Positions 60,680 through 64,000 of a stretch of 64,000 nt of DNA are shown one piece after another. Positions within the stretch are counted from its first letter, which is position 1, and each line of letters opens with the position of its first letter. The notes below the pieces were generated by a model, which was not told the DNA's origin, made no database searches, and saw only the letters and a program-made list of their open reading frames with translations. The translations under genes were made by a program, and so were the position numbers. This DNA is from Catenulispora sp. GP43 (GTDB lineage Bacteria; Actinomycetota; Actinomycetes; Streptomycetales; Catenulisporaceae): NCBI RefSeq assembly GCF_041260665.1, contig NZ_JBGCCT010000018.1, positions 1 through 64,000 of the forward strand, read 5' to 3'.

Positions 60680-61918
60680 TCAGGGCGCTTTTTCGAGCTC
60701 ATTCCGCCGGGATAGCAGGAATGTCCGCTCAGCGGCGTTACCGGCGTACGCGGCGGCTTGTTCGTATTCGGCGACGGCCTCGGCCCGGCGTCCGGCGCGG
60801 CGCAGCAGGTCGGCGCGGACGGCGTGGTAGGGCCCGTACTCGGCGAGCGGGGCGGCGAGCTCGTCGGCCACCTCCAGCGCCGCGGCGACGCCGTGCGCCT
60901 CGGCCAGCGCGACAGCCCGGTTCAGGGCGACGACGGGAGTCGGTTCCAGGGCCAGGAGCCGGTCGTACAAGGCAAGGATCTGGCTCCAGTCGGTGTCCTC
61001 GGCACGCGCCGCGTCGCAGTGCACGGCATTGATGGCGGCCTGGAGCTGGTAGGGCCCGGGCTGACCGCGGCGCAGGCAGGCCCGCACCAGATCCTGGCCC
61101 TCGGCGACCAGGGCCCGGTCCCACCGGCCCCGGTCCTGGTCGGCCAGCAGGACCAGCTCCCCGCCGGGCCCGACCCGCGCGGGCCGCCGCGCCTCGGTGA
61201 GCAGCAGCAGCGCGAGCAGGCCCGCGGCCTCGGGCTCGTCGGGCATCAGCTCGGTGAGCAGCCGGGCCAGGCGGATCGCCTCGGCACACAGGTCGGCTCG
61301 GACCAGATCGGCACCGGAGGTGGCCGAATGGCCCTCGGTGAAGATCAGGTAGACCACGGCCAGGACTGCCCGCAGCCGGTCCGGCAACTCGGCCTCCGAG
61401 GGAATGCGGTACGGGATCCGCGCGTCCCGGATCTTGCCCTTGGCCCGCACCAGCCGCTGGGACATGGTCGCCTCGCTGACCAGGAACGCCCGCGCGATCT
61501 CCGCGGTGGTCAGGCCGCCGAGCAGGCGCAGGGTCAGGGCCACGCGCGCCGGGGCGGCCAGCGCCGGATGGCAGCAGGTGAAGATCAGACGCAGGCGATC
61601 GTCGCGCACCGGGTCCTCCGGATCGGGATCGGAGTCAGAATCGGCGGCTTGCAACAGCGCCGCCTGGGCGTAGTGGTCCTCGCGCCGGGCCTCCCGCCGC
61701 AGCCGGTCGATGGCGCGGTTGCGGGCGGTGGTGATGATCCAGCCGGCCGGGGACGGCGGCGGGCCGTCGACCGGCCAGCGCTGCAAGGCGGTGGTGAAGG
61801 CCTCCTGGACCGCCTCCTCGGCGAGGTCGATGTCGCCGAAAGCACGGACCAGGACGGCGACCGCGCGGCCGTACTCGGCGCGGAAGACGGCTTCGACGGC
61901 GTGTCTGGACTCCCCCAT
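60680..61918 (-). CDS. ECF RNA polymerase sigma factor with C-terminal TPR-like extension (ECF42-like)
   Basis: A 412-aa sigma factor. Region 2 ([52 protein letters not shown]) and region 4 ([39 protein letters not shown]) are complete. The long C-terminal helical part (about residues 190-412, with [10 protein letters not shown] and [16 protein letters not shown]) is the mark of the ECF42-type group. These sigmas act with a neighbouring DGPF/YCII protein rather than an anti-sigma factor. That gene ends 1 nt upstream. Confidence 0.93.
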   Translation of the reverse strand: MGESRHAVEAVFRAEYGRAVAVLVRAFGDIDLAEEAVQEAFTTALQRWPVDGPPPSPAGWIITTARNRAIDRLRREARREDHYAQAALLQAADSDSDPDPEDPVRDDRLRLIFTCCHPALAAPARVALTLRLLGGLTTAEIARAFLVSEATMSQRLVRAKGKIRDARIPYRIPSEAELPDRLRAVLAVVYLIFTEGHSATSGADLVRADLCAEAIRLARLLTELMPDEPEAAGLLALLLLTEARRPARVGPGGELVLLADQDRGRWDRALVAEGQDLVRACLRRGQPGPYQLQAAINAVHCDAARAEDTDWSQILALYDRLLALEPTPVVALNRAVALAEAHGVAAALEVADELAAPLAEYGPYHAVRADLLRRAGRRAEAVAEYEQAAAYAGNAAERTFLLSRRNELEKAP

Positions 61919-61919
61919 G

Positions 61920-62261
61920 TCAGCCCTGGAACGGCCGCACCTCGACCGGCAGCCCGACCGCGCGCGTCAGCTTCGCGGCCCAGCCCAGCGCGGCGTCCAG
62001 GTCGGGGGCGTCGATGATCTTGATGCCGCCGAGGTGTTCCTTGCTGTCGACGAAGGGCCCGTCGGTGATCAGCACCTCCCCGGTGCCGGGCCGCAGCACG
62101 GTCGCGGTGCTCGCCGGGTGCAGTCCGCCGTCGAACACCCAGGAGCCGGCCGCCCTGAGCTCGACGTTGAGCGCTTCGAGGTCGCGGCCGATCTCGGCGA
62201 GGCGTTCGGCCGGCGGGACCGGGCCGTCGGGCTGGTAGATGGAGAGCAGGTAGCGGGTCAC
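61920..62261 (-). CDS. YCII/DGPF-domain protein partner of ECF sigma
   Basis: A 113-aa ferredoxin-like YCII-related protein with the eponymous DGPF motif in [16 protein letters not shown]. Start GTG 62261 overlaps the DHFR-like gene stop (GTGA), with GGAGG upstream, and its end is 1 nt from the sigma start. DGPF proteins are always found beside ECF42-like sigmas and may sense a signal for them. Confidence 0.92.
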   Translation of the reverse strand: MTRYLLSIYQPDGPVPPAERLAEIGRDLEALNVELRAAGSWVFDGGLHPASTATVLRPGTGEVLITDGPFVDSKEHLGGIKIIDAPDLDAALGWAAKLTRAVGLPVEVRPFQG

Positions 62262-62857
62262 GATGTCCTCCTGGAGGCCTCATAGGTCGCGATGATCACA
62301 CCGGTGCCGGTGGTGACGGAGCCGGTGAGCCGCAGTTCGCCGAGCTCCGCGCCGTCGAACAGCCGCAGGCCGGTGCCCAGGACCAGCGGATGGATCAGCA
62401 GCACGTACCGGTCGACCAGGCCCGCGGCGGCGAGCGTGCGGACCAGCTGCCCGCTGCCGAGCACCGCGATGTCGCCGTCGGTGGCGTCCCGGAGCGCGGC
62501 GACGGCCGCCGGGACGTCCCCGCCGCCGGGCACCACCGTCGAGTTCATCCACGGCAGCGGCTCGACCAGCGTCGAGGACACCACGTACTTCCGCACCTTG
62601 TTCAGCTTCTCGGTGTAGGGGTTGCCGTCGGTCTGCTTCGGCCAGTACTCGGCCAGCGCCTCATACGTCCGCCGCCCGAACAGCATCACCCCGGGGCGCG
62701 TCATGCCCTTGGCCATCTCCGCGCCCATGACCGCGTCGGCGTAGGGCGCGGCCCAGCCGCCGTGGACGAACCCGCCGCGCGGGTCCTCGTCGGCCCGGCC
62801 GGGCGCCTGCATCACGCCGTCCAGGGTCAGGCTCTCGGTCACCACGATCTCGCCCAT
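62258..62857 (-). CDS. DHFR-like (RibD C-terminal) reductase family protein
   Basis: A 199-aa protein of the dihydrofolate-reductase-like/RibD superfamily. VVTESLTLDGVMQAPGRADED, GVMLFGRRTYEALAEYWP, KYVVSSTL and IAVLGSGQLVRTLAAAGLVDRYVLLIHPLVLGTG are the conserved parts. ATG 62857 follows AAGGAG at 6 nt. It starts the operon with the YCII and ECF sigma genes, so its expression may be linked to the sigma response. The substrate is probably not dihydrofolate. Confidence 0.9.
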   Translation of the reverse strand: MGEIVVTESLTLDGVMQAPGRADEDPRGGFVHGGWAAPYADAVMGAEMAKGMTRPGVMLFGRRTYEALAEYWPKQTDGNPYTEKLNKVRKYVVSSTLVEPLPWMNSTVVPGGGDVPAAVAALRDATDGDIAVLGSGQLVRTLAAAGLVDRYVLLIHPLVLGTGLRLFDGAELGELRLTGSVTTGTGVIIATYEASRRTS

Positions 62858-62976
62858 GATGTTCTCCTTCATGCTCCGTGCAGATCGGTCTCACCCTCTA
62901 CACGAACCACGAGGGCCGAAACAGACAGCCCGCTCGGCCGAATGAGGGGAACGCGGCCCCCAAGGCCGCGCGGCAC

Positions 62977-62988
62977 TAGGCTGGCCCC
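62977..62988 (+). promoter_or_regulatory. Leaderless -10 box for GNAT gene
   Basis: TAGGCT (TANNNT consensus) at 62977-62982, six bases before the ATG, so the transcript should begin at or next to the start codon. No -35 match was assigned. Confidence 0.55.
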
Positions 62989-63498
62989 ATGATCCGCGCC
63001 GCCGTCCCCGCCGACGTCCCGACCATCCACGCCCTGGTCGCCGCCCTCGCCGAGTACGAGCGCGAGCCGGAGGCCGCCAAGGCCACCGAGGAGCAGCTGC
63101 AGGCCGCCCTGTTCGCCGAGCACCCGGCGGTCTTCGCCCTGATCGCCGAGGACGACGCCGGCACCCCGGTCGGCTTCGCGCTGTACTTCCTGAACTTCTC
63201 CACCTGGAACGGCGTCCACGGCATCTACCTGGAGGACCTGTTCGTCCGCCCCGAGGCCCGCGGCGGCGGCCACGGCAGCGCCCTGCTGCGCGAGCTGGCG
63301 CGCATCGCGGTCGAGCGCGGCTACAGCCGGGTGGAGTGGAGCGTGCTGGACTGGAACGAGCCGTCCATCGGGTTCTACAAGGCGCTCGGCGCGGTGCCGA
63401 TGGACGAGTGGACGACGATGCGGCTGACCGGGGATGCGCTGGCGGCGTTCGGCGGCGGGGGCCGGGGCGGGGCCGGGGGCGGCAAGGCGACTGCCTAG
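62989..63498 (+). CDS. GNAT-family N-acetyltransferase (diamine acetyltransferase-like)
   Basis: A 169-aa acetyltransferase. MIRAAVPADVPTIHALVAALAEYE, FALYFLNFSTWNGVHGIYLEDLFVRPEARGGGHGSALLREL (acetyl-CoA loop) and WSVLDWNEPSIGFYKALGA closely fit the spermidine/thialysine acetyltransferase group. TAGGCT at 62977-62982 ends 6 nt before ATG 62989, a clear leaderless promoter. A Gly-rich tail ends the protein. It overlaps the convergent GNAT gene by 4 bp. Confidence 0.92.
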   Translation: MIRAAVPADVPTIHALVAALAEYEREPEAAKATEEQLQAALFAEHPAVFALIAEDDAGTPVGFALYFLNFSTWNGVHGIYLEDLFVRPEARGGGHGSALLRELARIAVERGYSRVEWSVLDWNEPSIGFYKALGAVPMDEWTTMRLTGDALAAFGGGGRGGAGGGKATA

Positions 63499-63995
63499 GC
63501 CGGCCGCAGGTCCTTGGCCATCATCGCGCACATGGTCTCGTAGCGCCGGATCGTCCCGTCCGGCGCTTCCTCGTCCCACGCATCGGGCCGATCCTCGAAC
63601 GCGACATAGCCCAGCCGCTCGTACAGCGCACGCGCCCGCGGGTTGTCGTGCTCGACCCCGAGCTCGGCACGGAGCAGGCCACGCCGCCGGATGCGCTCCT
63701 CGGCGGCGGCGATCAGCACCGTGCCCAGGCCGCAGGACTGCAACGCGGGCATGGTCGCGAGCTGGTGGATCATTCCGGCGGTAGGCGTCTGCTCATAGTC
63801 GACGCCGCCGATCGCCAGCGGGAGATCACTCCCGGCGGCGCACACCGCGAGGTACTCCGCATCACCGGCCGCCACCCGCTCCAGCTCGATCGCCACGCTG
63901 CGCAGGTGCAGCGCGGAGCCCGACCAGCCGCAGTGCGGCAGGTCGGCGTGAGTCAGGTCCCGGACATGGACGGGCACCACTACTTCGCCGGTCAT
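63495..63995 (-). CDS. GNAT-family N-acetyltransferase
   Basis: A 166-aa acetyltransferase with MIHQLATMPALQSCGLGTVLIAAAEERIRRRG (acetyl-CoA binding) and LGVEHDNPRARALYERLGYVAFED (motif B). Start ATG 63995 lies close to the window end, so its promoter is outside. It is convergent with, and overlaps by 4 bp, the other GNAT gene. Acceptor unknown. Confidence 0.9.
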   Translation of the reverse strand: MTGEVVVPVHVRDLTHADLPHCGWSGSALHLRSVAIELERVAAGDAEYLAVCAAGSDLPLAIGGVDYEQTPTAGMIHQLATMPALQSCGLGTVLIAAAEERIRRRGLLRAELGVEHDNPRARALYERLGYVAFEDRPDAWDEEAPDGTIRRYETMCAMMAKDLRPA

Positions 63996-64000
63996 ACCGA

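Overview
This 64 kb window comes from a very GC-rich actinomycete. Coding strands show strong third-position G/C bias. Several genes have leaderless starts, with a TANNNT hexamer 6-8 nt before ATG/GTG. The gene families are typical of Streptomyces-like soil actinobacteria: an HU protein with a long Lys/Ala tail, DyP peroxidase with encapsulin, DUF4232 and SnoaL-like lipoproteins, ECF sigma/YCII pairs and NarL-type two-component systems. The CWB2 cell-wall repeats and the GH54 arabinofuranosidase suggest a filamentous, polymer-degrading soil organism. I cannot assign a genus from the sequence alone.

Left part (1-18.2 kb): a truncated pirin gene, a PPOX-fold oxidoreductase and an HU-like nucleoid protein precede the most striking locus, a tightly coupled five-gene operon on the minus strand (15892 to 1845). 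In transcription order it encodes a 2359-aa synthase with two nitronate-monooxygenase-type barrels followed by KS-AT-ACP-KR, a 1507-aa synthase with KS-AT-DH and a fused phosphopantetheinyl transferase, a free acyl carrier protein, an alpha/beta hydrolase and a GT1 glycosyltransferase. Starts and stops overlap or lie a few bases apart. The set resembles polyunsaturated-fatty-acid or heterocyst-glycolipid type iterative synthases and predicts a glycosylated long-chain lipid or polyketide. A divergent methyltransferase (16127) shares the upstream control region, which carries a 14-bp direct repeat.

Centre-left (18.2-26.2 kb): an M1 metallopeptidase is translationally coupled to a Pls-type non-ribosomal peptide synthetase (A-T-membrane segments-three left-handed beta-helix domains). 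Its adenylation pocket, read by eye, is lysine-like, so an epsilon-poly-lysine or related isopeptide polymer is predicted, with the peptidase as trimming or immunity enzyme. Next come a decayed MFS transporter, its divergent ArsR-type regulator and a gene-poor stretch.

Middle (25.4-41.2 kb): a metabolic and regulatory mix. It holds two SAM methyltransferases, an LLM-class F420-type oxidoreductase, biotin synthase, a DUF4232 lipoprotein, a DyP peroxidase with a C-terminal encapsulation peptide followed by the encapsulin shell gene, an NlpC/P60 hydrolase with a pentapeptide repeat, an FHA-like protein, a P450, ManC, a DUF952 protein, a two-component system and a DUF1963 protein.

Right part (41.2-64 kb): secreted carbohydrate-active or wall proteins (GH54 arabinofuranosidase with propeller-like repeats, CWB2 protein with beta-helix and PKD, GH18 chitinase) alternate with a DUF2254 membrane protein, an FdhF/YdeP molybdoenzyme, a baeRF-family protein, DJ-1/PfpI, Smr, a methyltransferase-GNAT pair, a TetR-MFS pair facing a second MFS gene, a DHFR-like/YCII/ECF-sigma operon and two convergent GNAT genes. 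No tRNA, rRNA, CRISPR array or intact insertion sequence was recognised.
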